64,000 bases of DNA, taken from the NCBI GenBank assembly GCA_022749755.1, contig CM040448.1, positions 6,942,481 to 7,006,480 of the forward strand, written 5' to 3'. This DNA is from Azadirachta indica. Its lineage: Eukaryota > Streptophyta > Magnoliopsida > Sapindales > Meliaceae. Under the pieces are notes generated by a model. The model searched no databases. It saw nothing but the letters and a program-made list of their open reading frames with translations, and was not told the DNA's origin. A program made the position numbers and the translations under genes. This document shows positions 1-12,500 of this stretch, piece after piece. Numbering within the stretch: position 1 is the first letter of the stretch; every line of letters begins with the position of its first letter.

Positions 1-619
1 AAACCTTAAGTCATGTGTGTCTTTATCTTTAACTTTGAAATGTGAATTTGGATGTGATCATGCACGTAGCATGGATTGGTTTTTAGAAAGAATGGAAAGT
101 CTTACCGAGCTTTTTTGAAATTCAATATGTTCGTATATATTAAAATATATAAGGAATGTAGATATGACGTGAAAGTGGTATGTAATCATAAGATTCTTTG
201 TCAAGTTTGAAAATTTGATCACCCGTGACCTTAGTTTTGTATGGGCAGAAGGCGATGAGGTTTGATTTGAAAAAGCAAAAAAAGTTAGAAGAATTTAATA
301 GTTTAAGTGCTATCTTAATAGATGTCTTGAATGGTGACCTTCGTAAATATTTTCATGGGTTTTTTTATCCTTATTTTCATCTGTAAGAATGTCAAGGTCA
401 CAATTACTCGGGATGTCAGTACTATCATTACTTTTTGCTCTTCTTTGATTGAAGAGATTGTCTTTGTTTTGTTCCAAATTTGAAAGATTTATGTGTTTAT
501 GATGACTACATTCTCCTTGTTTGTTTATGACAGAGAAATGTAAATGTCCACACAGATAATTTGTATGTTATATAGATTTACAGCATTGTCTAGTTCTCAA
601 GATATCAATTTGTCGAATT

Positions 620-1060
620 CTTATGATATCGAGATTGTAGCTTAGCTATGCATAAAAAATTCACCCTAAATGGAAGTGTTTAATCAACTTAATTGTGCAT
701 GAGGATTAGTTTTGCACACGTAAAAGCTTGCATGACAACTAGCCATGCAATGAATTATTTAATTGACTTAATTATGCATGAAAGCTAGTCATGCATGCAT
801 GGTTCTTTCATATAAAACCGCAATACTTTATTGGCCTTAGCTTGCATACATGGATTGCATGCAGTCGATGATTTATCTTTTGCTTTAATTATCTATACAC
901 TTTTTGTTGTTGTTAATAATAATAATAATTAATAATTATATATATATATAATATATATATATATATATTATCATTCATCCATCATTCATGTATAGAAGAA
1001 ACTAATCATGTATGGAAATGTTCAGTTAACTTAGTTATGCATGAAAATTAGCCATGCTTG
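620..1060. repeat. Three dispersed copies of a ~45-bp repeat plus AT microsatellite
   Basis: A segment reading roughly 'TTAAT-nACTTA(A/G)TTaTGCATGA(A)..TTAGccATGC' occurs near 676, 765 and 1,030. Between the last two is an AT dinucleotide run (about 941-968). These probably belong to the 3' region of element C. No gene is visible here or in positions 1-620. Confidence 0.6.
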
Positions 1061-1339
1061 GGAGTGCTAATTTGCTTGATTATTTTTGAATGGAAAATGT
1101 TGTTAAATCTTGGTCTCGGTTATCCCATGAATTATGGATATTTTATATTTTTCACAGGGAAGTTGGAATCTCAATTTTTTTTAGAACTTAATGTTTCCTT
1201 ACACATAAGTAGTTTTTATATGCTATTTAGAGACTTTCTTTCGTTTACTTTTTTTTTATTATTTATGTTGGGGTGTATTGAACTTGTAAATTTTGGCATT
1301 ACAGAGAGTAGGTTTAGTCGGTACCTTGGGGGCACGATT

Positions 1340-2220
1340 TAGCCATGTAAGACTTAATAATTTTGGCATTGCGGAGATATATATGGCTCACAGAGAGCAG
1401 GTATAGTCAGTATCTCGGGGATACGATATAATGTCGTGGGACTTAGTAATTTTAGCATTGCAGAGATGCATGGTCTGACTTTTTTGAGCAAGCAAGGTTA
1501 GTACCATGAGATTATAATTTGTGTCCGTCTAGACTTCTAACTCGGCGTTGTGGAGATGCATAATCTACCTCTTCTGAGTAAGGGAGATCGGTACCATAAG
1601 AGTACCATTTGTGTCTATCTAGACTTGTATATTTTGAAATCGAGGGGTACATTGTTATACTTTTTTGAGCTAGGGAAGTTGATACCATGGTGGTACCATA
1701 GATGTCTCTCTGAACTTATATATTTTGGCACTAATAAGTGCATTGTTATGCTCTTTTGAGTTAGGGAAGTCGGTACCATGGTACTATGGTAGATTTCTTT
1801 CTGGACATGTATATTTTGGCACTAAGGGGTGCATGGCTGTGCTCTTCTGAATTAGGGAAGTTGGTACCATGGTAGTACTATAAATGTTTTTTTGGACTTG
1901 TATATTTTGGCACCGAAGGGTGCATTGCTATAATCTTCTAAGATAGGGAAGTCGATATCATGGTAGTACTATAAATATCTTTCTGGGTATTATAGTGGTA
2001 CCATAGATGTCTTTCTAGACATGTATATTTTGGCACAGAGGGTGCATGGTTGTGCTCTTTTGAGTTGGGGAAGTCGATACCATGGTGGTATAATAGATAT
2101 CCTTCTAGACTTATATATTTTGGCACCAAGGTGTACATTGTTGTGCTCTTCTAAGATAGAGAAGTTGGTACCATAGTGTTACAATAGATGTCCTTTTAGA
2201 CTTATGTATTTTGAATTATA
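1340..2220. repeat. Tandem array, 91-bp unit
   Basis: The marker TAGGGAAGT recurs at 1,671, 1,762, 1,853 and 1,944, exactly 91 bp apart. Diverged units follow at about 2,065 and 2,157, the first after an extra 30-bp partial duplication. More degenerate units extend back to about 1,340. Each unit also contains GGTACCATGG, GTATATTTTGGCAC and GTGCTCTTCTGA. Short open frames here are by-products of the repeat. The array sits downstream of the gag of element C, where some plant LTR elements accumulate tandem repeats in their 3' untranslated region. Confidence 0.9.
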
Positions 2221-2399
2221 ATGAATTGATGTGTTGTTTGAAGAGACCAAATAATTATATTGAATGAATGTTTGTAATTGATAAGTGAAAAATAAATTAA
2301 GCATAACTATAGAAAGAAAATCGGAATTAAAGGTAAAATTTAAAAAGAAATGAATCATTTAGCTAGACCTAATATAAAGCTTAAAGGTTTTCTTTGGTC

Positions 2400-4140
2400 A
2401 CATCATCTTTAGTGGTCGACTTGTCAGTTTCTTGTGCTGCAGGTTCTCCAACTAATTTCCCACTATTTCAGCATACTAGTTCATATATCCATTCCTTATT
2501 AGGTCTTTAACGTACCTTATTGATACATTCTTTTTGTGGTATGCCCGTGGTCTTGATGATAAGAACATTTTTTGCCTCTGTCACGTGATTTTAGACGTGA
2601 AAACATCTTTCGTGGCTCAATAGCGAATCCCCTTTGCCTAATATCTCCTAAAATAGTTTCAAGTATTCAGTGGCGTAAATGTTTCTACTTCCTAACTGAC
2701 CTCTTTTGTATAACGTGAGTTTCTGCCTTCTCTGGCTTGTAAAGCAAATGTTGTTTTTGTTTCAATTCTTGGTCTTCCGAAGTCTCAACATCTATCTCTA
2801 TAATTTTGGCCATGATGATTGGTCTTGTGGTACGGCTCAGAGGTTCCCTAATCTCTTCTTCCCTATAAATCTTGTCCTAAGTTCTTGTCTACCCTTTTTC
2901 CTGATCCTTCATTTCTTTTCGAGGCTTGACCTTAGTGACGAGAACCTAACTTCTAAGTGTTGGAATCCCTTTCTTGTTGTCATTTCTTATTTGCTTATGC
3001 TCTAATAGTATTCCCTCCTTTGCCTTTACATAGGCTTTTTGGTAAATGTCGTACTTCTTCTTTGTTATCTTGAACCAAAGCCAACCTGTTCGGAGTTCTT
3101 TTCTCAATCCTTCAATAGCTATGTCTTCATTGTATGCACCTAGAGCCACAACTTCCTTATTATATCGATTGAGGAAATCGTTCAAACTTTCATTTTTTGC
3201 TTATTTTATCAATAATAGGCTCTTCATATCTTTTTTTAAAAGAAAAACTCCTTAAAATTCTTTGACAAATTTGCAAGTAAGTTGTGAGAAAAAGTGAATG
3301 CTTCTCTATTTTAACTTCTAATACCACCTGGCTTGCCCTTATAAGGTAATAGAGAAAAGTCTGCACATCTCGTCTTTGGTCAGACTTTGAACATGCATTG
3401 CCCCTCCTCTCTATATCTCTCAATATGGGACTTAGGATCTATTTGTTCTGAGTAGAGCTAATATGAGGCATCTTGAATCCTCTAAGGAGGCATAAAGTCA
3501 TGATGTCAAGACTTAGAGGAGAGGTCATCTTATAATCTTCAGCCTTATTTATTTGTTGCCTTTTTTCTTTAACCTCTTGTAACTCCTTACATAACTGCTT
3601 GATCTCTTCCATGAAAGAAGAATCAGTGACTTCTATATTAAAGGAATTTGCATGTCGCTTAGGTTAACTTGTGATTTCGATCTGGTTACCCGAGTTCCCG
3701 ACTTCCTGAGTTCCTCCACTAATCTCATTTGCCTCATTCCTTTCGGGGTCTCCAACTTTGCCGCATAGAGATTCTAACCATCTCCCAGTATTGCCATGAT
3801 GTCAATCGTCTCCAAATGAAGCATGCTTATGCCGAGTTGCCAACAATGGTGGATCTAGTAATGGTGGATCTTTCCGTTGCTTTTATGTTGCCTTTTTCCA
3901 CTAATTGATTATCTTCTACATCTTGATTATCATCTTTCCTTGTTCCTCAGTTTTTGCTTGGAGTTGTAGTCTTTGCCTTCTTTCATCTTCCAACTTATGT
4001 TCTAAGTCTGAAGAGTCTTGATTGGTCTAATTCGCTTGATTCGCCTGATTCTCCTGATTCATCTAATTCTTCTGATTCACCTGATTTATCTGATTATCTC
4101 CTTCTTCTGCAATGATTTTCTTATTTCACAAAGTTCTTTT
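2400..4140 (-). pseudogene. Degenerate retrotransposon gag (element C)
   Basis: The minus strand carries stretches of Gag-like protein in shifting frames with stop codons. The best piece (3,185-2,946) includes RYNKEVVALGAYNEDIAIEG, which matches the conserved 'RF..E...V...D...A..AL..GL' part of plant retrotransposon Gag. Just upstream in another frame come MCRLFSITL and a KFVKEF motif, typical of the preceding Gag helices. Further downstream (about 2,650-2,430) an YH...HGH-like zinc-knuckle region can be read. The N-terminal part (about 4,105-4,010) is a run of x-Asn-Gln triplets made by a 9-bp tandem repeat, followed by a charged, coiled-coil-like segment. The frame is broken many times, so it encodes no functional product. 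Confidence 0.7.
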
Positions 4141-4186
4141 TATGAATCTTTTAACATTTTGTCTTCTTCTCACAGACAGTGCCAGC

Positions 4187-4584
4187 TGTTAATATCAGAT
4201 TTTGTCTATCTGATTTCAAATAGAAAATTTTTAGGTTTTGTGGAAAAAAGTGACCCACATATCCCATTTTTCTCTCTATTTGTATGTTCTTTTTTCTTTT
4301 CCTAGTTAGAGTAGTTCTTTTTGTTTAACTTCGATTAGAATTCTTTTAGTTTAATTCCATTTTGATAATGAGTCTTTATTTTTATTTTAGATCTTATTGC
4401 CTTGAGTTTTTTTTCCTGCATTAGGTGTATTTCTATTGGACTTATTTCTTATTGGTTGTGGTCTTAAAAATAAACTTGGCATGAGTGGTCCATATCAGGG
4501 TCGGGACTTCAATAAAAGGAGCTGGGCATTTGGTGAGAATGTGACACGTTGACTTCATAGGACATCAAATCCATGGACCCAACA
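4187..4584 (-). repeat. Candidate 5' LTR of element C
   Basis: On the plus strand this segment begins TGTTAATATC and ends CCCAACA, so it has the TG...CA ends of an LTR and short inverted termini (TGTT / AACA). Directly to its left on the minus strand is a primer-binding-like stretch (about 4,166-4,186) containing TGGCAC-TGTCTGTG. This resembles the TGGCGCCGTCTGTGGGAA signature downstream of many plant Gypsy 5' LTRs. No second copy is visible, so the LTR call rests only on its ends and position. Confidence 0.4.
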
Positions 4585-4589
4585 GAATC

Positions 4590-5480
4590 TATTGTTTCTT
4601 CAAAAAGAAATTGAGAATTAAACTTGGACTTTAAGAAGATAATTAGGTATCATTTGGAATTGCTTTTAAAAGCCAAAAATGGTGTTTTCTCATAGTAGAA
4701 ATTGAAAGTAGTATTTGTTATTAAGATAAAAAGAAAATTTGTACTTGATGTATGTTTACACATTTCGCTTTCACTTATTAGTCAATTAACTATCAAATAA
4801 TGTTTAGGGGAGATAAGTGATATATTTTCAATAAGTTCTATTTATGTGATACAATCTGAAATTTTAGAGGAAAAATGTGATAATATTTCTTAATACTTAT
4901 AAAGTGTATTTGGCTGACGGTAATTGACATTATTGATCATCACCATCGATTACCACTGATCGTCAATAGCCATCATCTAATATCATTCGTTTAGTTCACA
5001 ATAGATATTATTAAAATTTTTGTTGAACGCTTTATATAATAATATTATCATTATAATCGTTTGAGTAATTATTTACATAAATTTAAAATAAAATTTTTGA
5101 GTGCTGAAAATTTGAGTTTAATCTATAAAAAATAGTTGCTTAAATAGTGATAGTGATAATATTATTATATATAATGTACAAAGAGAATTTTAACAATGTT
5201 TACTGTACGTCAAATGGATAATAGTTGACAATTATGACTGGCGATTGATGACAATAAAAAATAGACAACATCTTTCGATATTTGATGGATACAATTTGAA
5301 TTATTTAATTATTAATAAAAAATATAATATATAATTAAATAATAATATTTATATAGTTAATATTTTATACATAATACTATATTAAAATTTTTTTCAGTAG
5401 GTCGTATACTTGTTGCGAGAGGCATCTCTATACATGATTAATTAGCATTTAAACTGGGCAAATGAGGGGCCTCTACTTTA
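4590..5480. other. Intergenic, AT-rich; possible small inverted-repeat element
   Basis: No coding signal. A stretch near 4,905-4,945 (TATTTGGCTGACGGTAATTG) is weakly mirrored at about 5,195-5,225 (CAAATGGATAA downstream of TGTACGTC). This suggests an eroded non-autonomous DNA element of about 0.3 kb. The similarity is too weak for a firm call. Confidence 0.3.
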
Positions 5481-5487
5481 TCTGTGA

Positions 5488-5600
5488 CACGTGGAAAGTA
5501 GAAACAAAGCCAACGTGACCGCACGTGCCATGGCCAATAGCAGTATCTGCACGTGTGAAGGATTATATATATATATATATGTGTATATATATATATATAG
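5488..5600 (+). promoter_or_regulatory. Promoter region of the Yvh1/DUSP12-like gene: three G-boxes, CCAAT, TATA run
   Basis: The palindrome CACGTG occurs three times in 68 bp (5,488-5,493, 5,522-5,527 and 5,550-5,555), with a further ACGTG core near 5,513. CCAAT lies at 5,534-5,538. A TA-rich run follows at 5,564-5,599 and can supply a TATA box. G-boxes are bound by bZIP and bHLH factors in plants. The cluster lies directly before the probable non-coding first exon of the phosphatase gene. That it controls this gene is inferred from position. Confidence 0.6.
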
Positions 5601-6599
5601 ACAGAAAGGCGCACACTTAAGCGAGTAATAAGCGAGGAAGAGAAAGCAATGACATAGAAATTCCATCGCCGGAATATAGCTTGTTTACAGGTGAATGAGG
5701 CTTATTTATTTTTACTTTTATTTTTGTTTGTCGTTGAATCAAAAAGGGAAAAAAAAAACTTACGGGATATTAGTTTTCTATCGGAAAATGAGTTTACTAG
5801 TTGGATTCTGATATCCTACTTGGTTGATGAGAGAGTGATGGAAAATTGGAACTCTGAATTGTATGTTGTTTGTTAAGTGAGTAACTGATCGTGTGAAGCT
5901 GATAGAAGTTCAGTGCTATTGTTTCTGATATTTGCTTTTTTCTTTTTTAGTTCTAAGATTATTTATTGCTGATTTTTTATTGCTACAGAAAAACTATTCG
6001 ATTCAGGTAGCAATACTGTACAGGTTTTGTGTTAATTTTAGAGTCTGGATGAAACATACAAAAGTGCTTTTTGATGTTGAGAGAGCACTCAAAGTATTTT
6101 TGAAAGACATAGTTGATAGGTGCTTTTTTTCAAAAGCAATCTACGTTTGGACAATAAAAACACTTTACAGTGCTTTTCAAAATCCATAAATTGTGTTTGT
6201 GGACTTGATATTACCTAAAAGTACTTTCTCTTGAAGCACCCCCAGACACACTGTAACTTCTTTTTATTAGAGTTGGATAAATTGAATCTTTGAAGTTTTT
6301 CAGGATCTTAAGTATTGTACATAATGTTTGAGATGAGAAACTTGTTTGTGATTTTTAAGTGTTGCTTTGTTTTGAAATTAAAATTATGATTTATTATTTA
6401 CGAATATTCCTCTGTTCTCTTAGTGACCAAACAAAGTGTTATTCCTTTTTGCAAGAATCTTAACCTCTGGCCTTATCTCAACTATATAACTTTTAATCAG
6501 CTAAAAACTGTATTGAGAAGGAAAATGATAAAATTTTAGCTTGTTACAGGAAAAGCATAGAGTAGGGCTTTGTCAAAAAGCCATCAGTCCTCTGTTCTC
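5600..6599 (+). other. 5' UTR of the phosphatase gene with a probable UTR intron (5,691-6,549)
   Basis: A plausible non-coding first exon ends TTTACAG at 5,690, followed by GTGAATG. A pyrimidine-rich acceptor TTGTTACAG ends at 6,549, and the second exon then runs into the ATG at 6,600. No good in-frame start lies upstream because an in-frame TAG sits at 6,558-6,560. The putative intron holds a small inverted-repeat element (6,041-6,255). Splice borders were judged by eye. Confidence 0.5.
6041..6255. mobile_element. Small non-autonomous inverted-repeat element (MITE-like)
   Basis: The left end (GAGTCTGGATGAAACATACA, then AAAGTGCTTTT) is the imperfect inverse of the right end (AAAAGTACTTTCTC-TTGAAGCACCCCCAGACACAC). 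The interior has further AAAGTGCTTTT-like motifs. Length and structure fit a MITE, perhaps hAT-like. No clear target duplication was found. Confidence 0.5.
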
Positions 6600-9500
6600 A
6601 TGCCGTACCTTGTACGTGAGCATCTATTCATTGGAAACATATCAGATGCAGCGGAGGTTCTCCAAAATGGCAGCACTGAAATTACACATATATTATCAGT
6701 CTTGAGCACTGCATCAATATCGTTTTTCACTGAATGGCATAGCAGTCTTATGATCCCATTTAAGGAGATTAAGAAGTTTTATGTTGGTGGATCTGGTGGT
6801 ATTGGCTCGGGCCATGATGATGGAGGTAATGGGTCAAGAAGCTCTTTGTCCCCTGAGAAACTCTTGTACTCATTGGAGTATGCTGGCAAGGATTTAAAGC
6901 TGGTGAGAATGGCAGTGCCGATTAGAGATATGGAGAGCGAGAATTTGTTGGATTATTTGGATGTATGTTTAGATTTCATTGATCGGAGCAGAAAGGAAGG
7001 CTCTGTTTTGGTGCATTGCTTTGCAGGAGTCTCCAGAAGGTATGTTTGTTATGGATTCTTAATATTTTAGGATGTCAGTATACCTACATGTTACATATTT
7101 CTTCATATCAATTTTATTGTTGTACTACGGAGACACTGGTATGGTATTAAAGTATATTGTATGGTTTATAGGCCAAAGGCATTACTTTTGTATATTGGGC
7201 TATTGAACCTCTTTCATAGCAAATAATTTTGTATATATGCCCACAAAAACACATTTATGTATGACAAGTAGGCTTTTTGTAGCTGCTCTCTCAATGTCAA
7301 TATTTTCTGGGTTTATTAACTCAAGATCTTTTGTTTTCTTGACATGTATAAGCTGACAACTTCATCAAATTGATTTGGCATTAGAGAGTGATAGTAATCA
7401 TTTATAGTCATTCAGTACCTATGAGAACCTTGTTCATCAGTATCAGGTAATTAAATTAAAGTGACATGGAAATATAACTATGCAATTTATGATACAGGAG
7501 AAAGAAATGGGAACATAGACCACCATAGACTGAAAACAGAAACCTCTTTCTAACAATCACCTCAAGTTCTTTATGATCCTTTATCTACATGAAGGAATTG
7601 TATCTTTGGATGTTTGCATCAATGGTGACAGTGGTATCATCCGTCTAGTATCCAAGCTCTCTACCGGCTTCTGGTCTAATCTTAAAATATTGATGGGCAT
7701 GGCTATATTATGTTAGAACATTTTTGATATCCTGAAATCGTTCAATCATTATGGTAAGATATAACTTTCTATATATGCAGAGTCATTGCAATACCCTTTG
7801 CTGTTATATGTTAAGTTGAATTATTTATAAGCCATGATATATAAATTATAGTTATGGGAGATCTCTTATAGAGCTTCCCACCAGGATAAATGCTTGAATG
7901 TTTTCAGTCCAGAATAATTTGATAAATAATTAATTGAAAAACATTTGCGAATTTATCATGTTTTGGGAAAACCCAACTAATTTCTTACAAGTTTGGTTGT
8001 TAGTACTCATTTGTTTTCTTATTACTAGGGGAAGCTTATTGCAAGTTTTTGCAACATTTCTGTTCTACAATCAGTGTACAACATGGCATATTGGTTTTCA
8101 ACGTCATATAATTAACTAAACTTAGTTCCAACCAATAAAGGTTGACTATTGATAGAAGGTCCTGAATATTTATGGAAAGATACATTTCTAAGTTTGTGGT
8201 AAAAATTCATTACTAGCTAGTTCTTAACAAAAAGCAAATTGTTTATCACCTGCCTAATAATATCCTCCAAGATGGCTGACACAATTTCTGTTGTTAGTTA
8301 TTATGGTTAATTGTATCAGAAGTTTGCATGTGTTCCCACATTTTTGCAAAGATATGACTTGTACTTGTTTAACAGGAACAGTAATTATTTTTACTTTTTT
8401 GAGTGAGAACTTTAATTACCCTTATGTGTAGAAGTAAATTTTTGTTACTACGACACTTTGCTAATATGTGCCAGAAATTTTCCAGAACAGGCCTACATTG
8501 TAATAACTTTTCCAGTTTTCTGAATTGTCAAGTCCTAAGGGTTTACACCCTTCTTTGCATGTGTTCGTTGCAGCGCAGCTATCATTACAGCATATCTGAT
8601 GAGAACTGAACGACTGTCTTCAGAAGGTTTGAACATATCCATTGTTTGTTTGGAGTAATGTGGGTCTACACGGTGGTACTGTTTGTTTTTGCAGTTGTCA
8701 TTTCAAACTCATATATCACTGCTCTCTTTTTTCCCTTTTTTTCTTTTCTTTTTCGGTCATTCATTTTGCAGATGCACTTGAATCTCTACAGCAGAGCTAT
8801 GAGTTTGCTTGTCCTAATGATGGCTTTTTGGAACAGGTGATGTATAGCATTGCTGTAACAGTTTGTAGTTTATGTGTTGAATCTGAATTAACTCTTAAGG
8901 TCCCAAGTTTCTAAGCTCACTAGCATGCCTTGAATCCATAATGTATTTATTTTTTTACCCCTCATTGCAGTTGAAGATGTTTGAGGAAATGGGTTTCAAG
9001 GTTGATCATGCTAGCCCCATTTACAAGCGATTTCGCCTGAAAGTACTAGGTTTACTTTTTATCCTTCTTCATTGTCCTTCCTTTATTCGGTCTGATCTGT
9101 TCTAATTTTTTTGTTGGGCATAACAGATACATTTTAATGTCTGTCAATTCAGTTTCCTTTATGGGATTGTGTTGGCTAGTTAATTTTAGGTAGTATAAAA
9201 ACTAACAATCATGTTGAGTCCAAGCTGCACATAACAAAAAGTTGTAAGCTTTTAGGCAGAATTGATGAAGCGGTTTTTTGCTAGAAAAAATTATCATAGT
9301 TGTTTTCGTGCTGAATATTTAGCACAATGGTCATCCAACTGGCTCTGCAAATTGAGTTAAATTAGGTTATCTGCCAAATTTAAAGCTTTGAGTCTCCCAC
9401 TTTTGGCCTCTGGGTTATGAGTGCAACATCTTAGGTCAACCTTTTTAGTCCCAAAATCTATACTTTCTGCTTTGGAGGGGATATCACAGTGCACTCAAAA

Positions 9501-12500
9501 GTTTTCAACCATGGTGAAATTGCTTTTCGTGTCGAGCAGGACCATTCCAAATGTTACTGTGAACTTTGTTCAACATATTTGGGACAAAACTGTAAAAGTA
9601 TCTGAGGAACATGAATTATTTGACCCTATTTTGAACATAAATTTTGAGTTTTTTGCTAATATGTAAAGGCAATTTTATTAAATTATCACTCATCTTTTAT
9701 TGTACAGCAGTAATTAAATCCCCAGATGTAAGTGAACTTGAAGTATTAGAAGGCATTTGTTTGTAGAATCTGGATCTAGACAGTTGGACATGGATGATAG
9801 AAGGAAGTGGACTTTTGATATTGAACTTTTGACATTGAATTGAAATTTATTGCACAATAATAAAATAACTGAAGTTAATGAAAGTGGATGTTTGAGATAA
9901 ATCACTCTTTGAAAAGAGGTGTGTGGGGATGGATGTGCTCTCAACTAGCAATTAATGCAGATTCTTGTTGGATCAGCAGAGGCATACTGATTTCTTTCAT
10001 TGTACGATCATGAACTGGGTGACATGGGTTTGTGAATTATGAATTTCCAAGAAATTTTAGGTTTTGTTGAGCCTGGGTTGCCTATTGGCATCGTCTCCTT
10101 GGGGGTGTTTCGAAGTGACAATGGTCCCACTGATATATTATATATCAGTTTTAAAAATTTCTTTTCTTGGACTTTAACAACTAAGTTCAACTACAGGATT
10201 ACAACTGCTAATTTGTGTTTAGTGAAGGTATTACTTGCAAGTCACAGTGGTATTCTATTATTCGTGCCATTCGTGAGAGATACTTTAGGGTAAATACAAA
10301 ACTCCTTCAAATAGCGGGGAAAGAAGAAAAAGAGAGTTTGTAAGATTTTTACTATTTTGAGGTTAATTTGAGAAAAATAAGAGAATAATCATGAAAATGA
10401 ATGAAACTTGCCAAGAAGTGTGCTTTAAAATTATTTGATAGATGAAGGAACCCCAATAACTGAAGTAGATCAGAAAGATTTCTTAGATAATGTAAGGTTT
10501 TTTGTCTTATTTTCCTTCTTGAAGCTTTTGGTCTCTTAATATAACTGCAGAATGTTGGGCTCATCATTGGAAGAGTTTCTAAGAAAGGTTTTTTCCCAAT
10601 GCTCTCAGGTGATTCTTATAACCGTGGAGAGAGAATAGACACTTCCAAGTTTGGAGCTGATCCTGGCTTGCCTGCTGAAGCATCATCTGGAGTAGTGACA
10701 ACCCCAAATGAAGAAGATAATCGTACTCCTGCATATCGATGCAAGAAATGCCGAAGAGTTGTTGCATTGCAGGAGAATGTTGTGGATCACATTCCTGGTG
10801 AGGGTGAGACAGCCTTCGAGTGGCACAAACGGAGAAGTGGCAGCCGCTTCAACAAGCCCGATAAGTCTGAGTGTTCTTCTATATTTGTTGAACCTCTTCA
10901 GTGGATGACAGCAGGTATTTTCTGATGTGCTAGGCCTGCCTTGAATATTTATGTTGATATAGATGAATGTTACAACAAAAGCTCTATTACCTTTGCTGCA
11001 ATTCCTCAGTCCAAGCATTCTCTATATTTAGCATCTTTTTGCATTGCAAATTGCGTTCAATAAGGTTTCCTGCTAATTTTCACGTTGGTTGTTGGGGAAT
11101 AATTCAATTATGAACTGATTAGTCTTACTAAATGCCATGGTTTGTTTGCATTTTCTGTTGGTAATATGTCCTTGTGTTTTTCAGCCAGACAAATAAAAAA
11201 GCCTTGTAAAATATTTTACAGTTTCTAAAAGGGGAATAAACACATACCTCTCTTCAGGTTTTAGAAACCGATACATAGATGGAAGATTTGAGAAAACTTA
11301 CGTATACCTCCTTTGGACTTTGGACTATTAGTTGATCATCCATTTTTGTTAAAGGGATTAAAATGCTGTTAAGATTTAACTCTACATAATAAGAAAAATT
11401 GATAAATTAAATAATTAAAAAAATTTTGAATATTAGATTTTGAATTATGTATGTATATTTAAAATATAAATAAAATAATAAAAATATCAATGAAAATGAA
11501 TAAATTTATAAATATTAATAAATATTTATGTTATCAATGTTCTATAAAATAATATATTATCTATTTAATTGATGTAGTTTGCATAAATATATTTTATTTT
11601 ACCAAAATTTAGAGATTTATTATTTTTTTTTAAAGTAATAATTATTATATAGGGATATAATTGCTATTTTTTAATAAATTGAGACTTATAGAGATATTTT
11701 TGAAGCTACTAGAAATATTAAGCATGTTAGATTAAAGTTTTGGTATTAAAAGGGACTTTACACAAAAAATTTTTATCATGTGTCGAAGAAAACCATTATT
11801 TTACCAAAATGCCTATAGGTGTAATAGTCAACTAATGGTTAATCATGGTCAACTAACGGTTCAGGGCAGGTGTGTGTGGGTTTTCCTGAACTTCTCATTT
11901 ATGTGTGGATTTCCCAATCCTTAGGGGACGTATGTGTTAATTCCCCTTTCTGAAATTATTTGCCTTTGATATTCTGGAATTGGGATTCTTGGTGAAAGCA
12001 TTGTGAAGAAATGCAAAATTTAATATGTTGAGCGAAATCTATATATAATTCAGAATTATGGTGGTTATATGATTTATGGAAATACTGAGATTGTTATTTC
12101 AAAGGTTATCGCTGTTTATGAGAGTCACTTTTCTCCTTCCCTCAGTAGTGCTTGTATGATTTGTGATAGTGCAGTGTCATTGTACGATACTAAACATGAT
12201 AAACCCAGTGTTTGGAGCATAAGAATTCCCTGTGAAATGTCATTTACTCATTTCCTTCTTGATACAATATGAGATAAGACATAGCGTTGTTTTGCTTGGT
12301 TATTTATTTAATTTTGTCTTTTGATAAGTAGCAAGATTTAGAGGCTTCTGTTGGAAAAGATCTGTCATAAAATTGCACATTATGTTTGTAAAAGTACATT
12401 CTTATTCTAAATGCTTAATGGGAATCTTTTGGAAATTTTGTTTGTCAAGAAATACCAGAGAATACTAAACTCGGCTCCAATTGAATGTTGGTGCCTTGAA

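Larger units (their letters stand above)
1..4589 (-). mobile_element. Element C: gag-only LTR retrotransposon relic, cut by left edge
   Basis: Read on the minus strand, the parts run in the order expected for a Gypsy-type element: a candidate 5' LTR (4,187-4,584), a primer-binding-like site, a broken gag (about 4,140 to 2,400), then tandem arrays (2,220 to 620). The 3' LTR is not seen and would lie beyond the window. No protease, reverse transcriptase or integrase similarity could be read between the gag and the left edge, although about 2.4 kb is available. The same order (gag followed by a short-unit array, no pol) occurs in element B. The gag assignment is sound. The outer limits, and whether pol lies further left, are inferred. 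Confidence 0.6.

Noticed and set aside
4905..5225. Possible MITE upstream of the phosphatase gene
   Set aside because: The inverted ends match only loosely and no target duplication was found; kept only as a note on the intergenic interval.
6570..6599. Open frame extending upstream of the phosphatase ATG
   Set aside because: It begins with TTG, not ATG, and an in-frame TAG lies at 6,558. The family's usual start (MPYLVREH-like) coincides with the ATG at 6,600.
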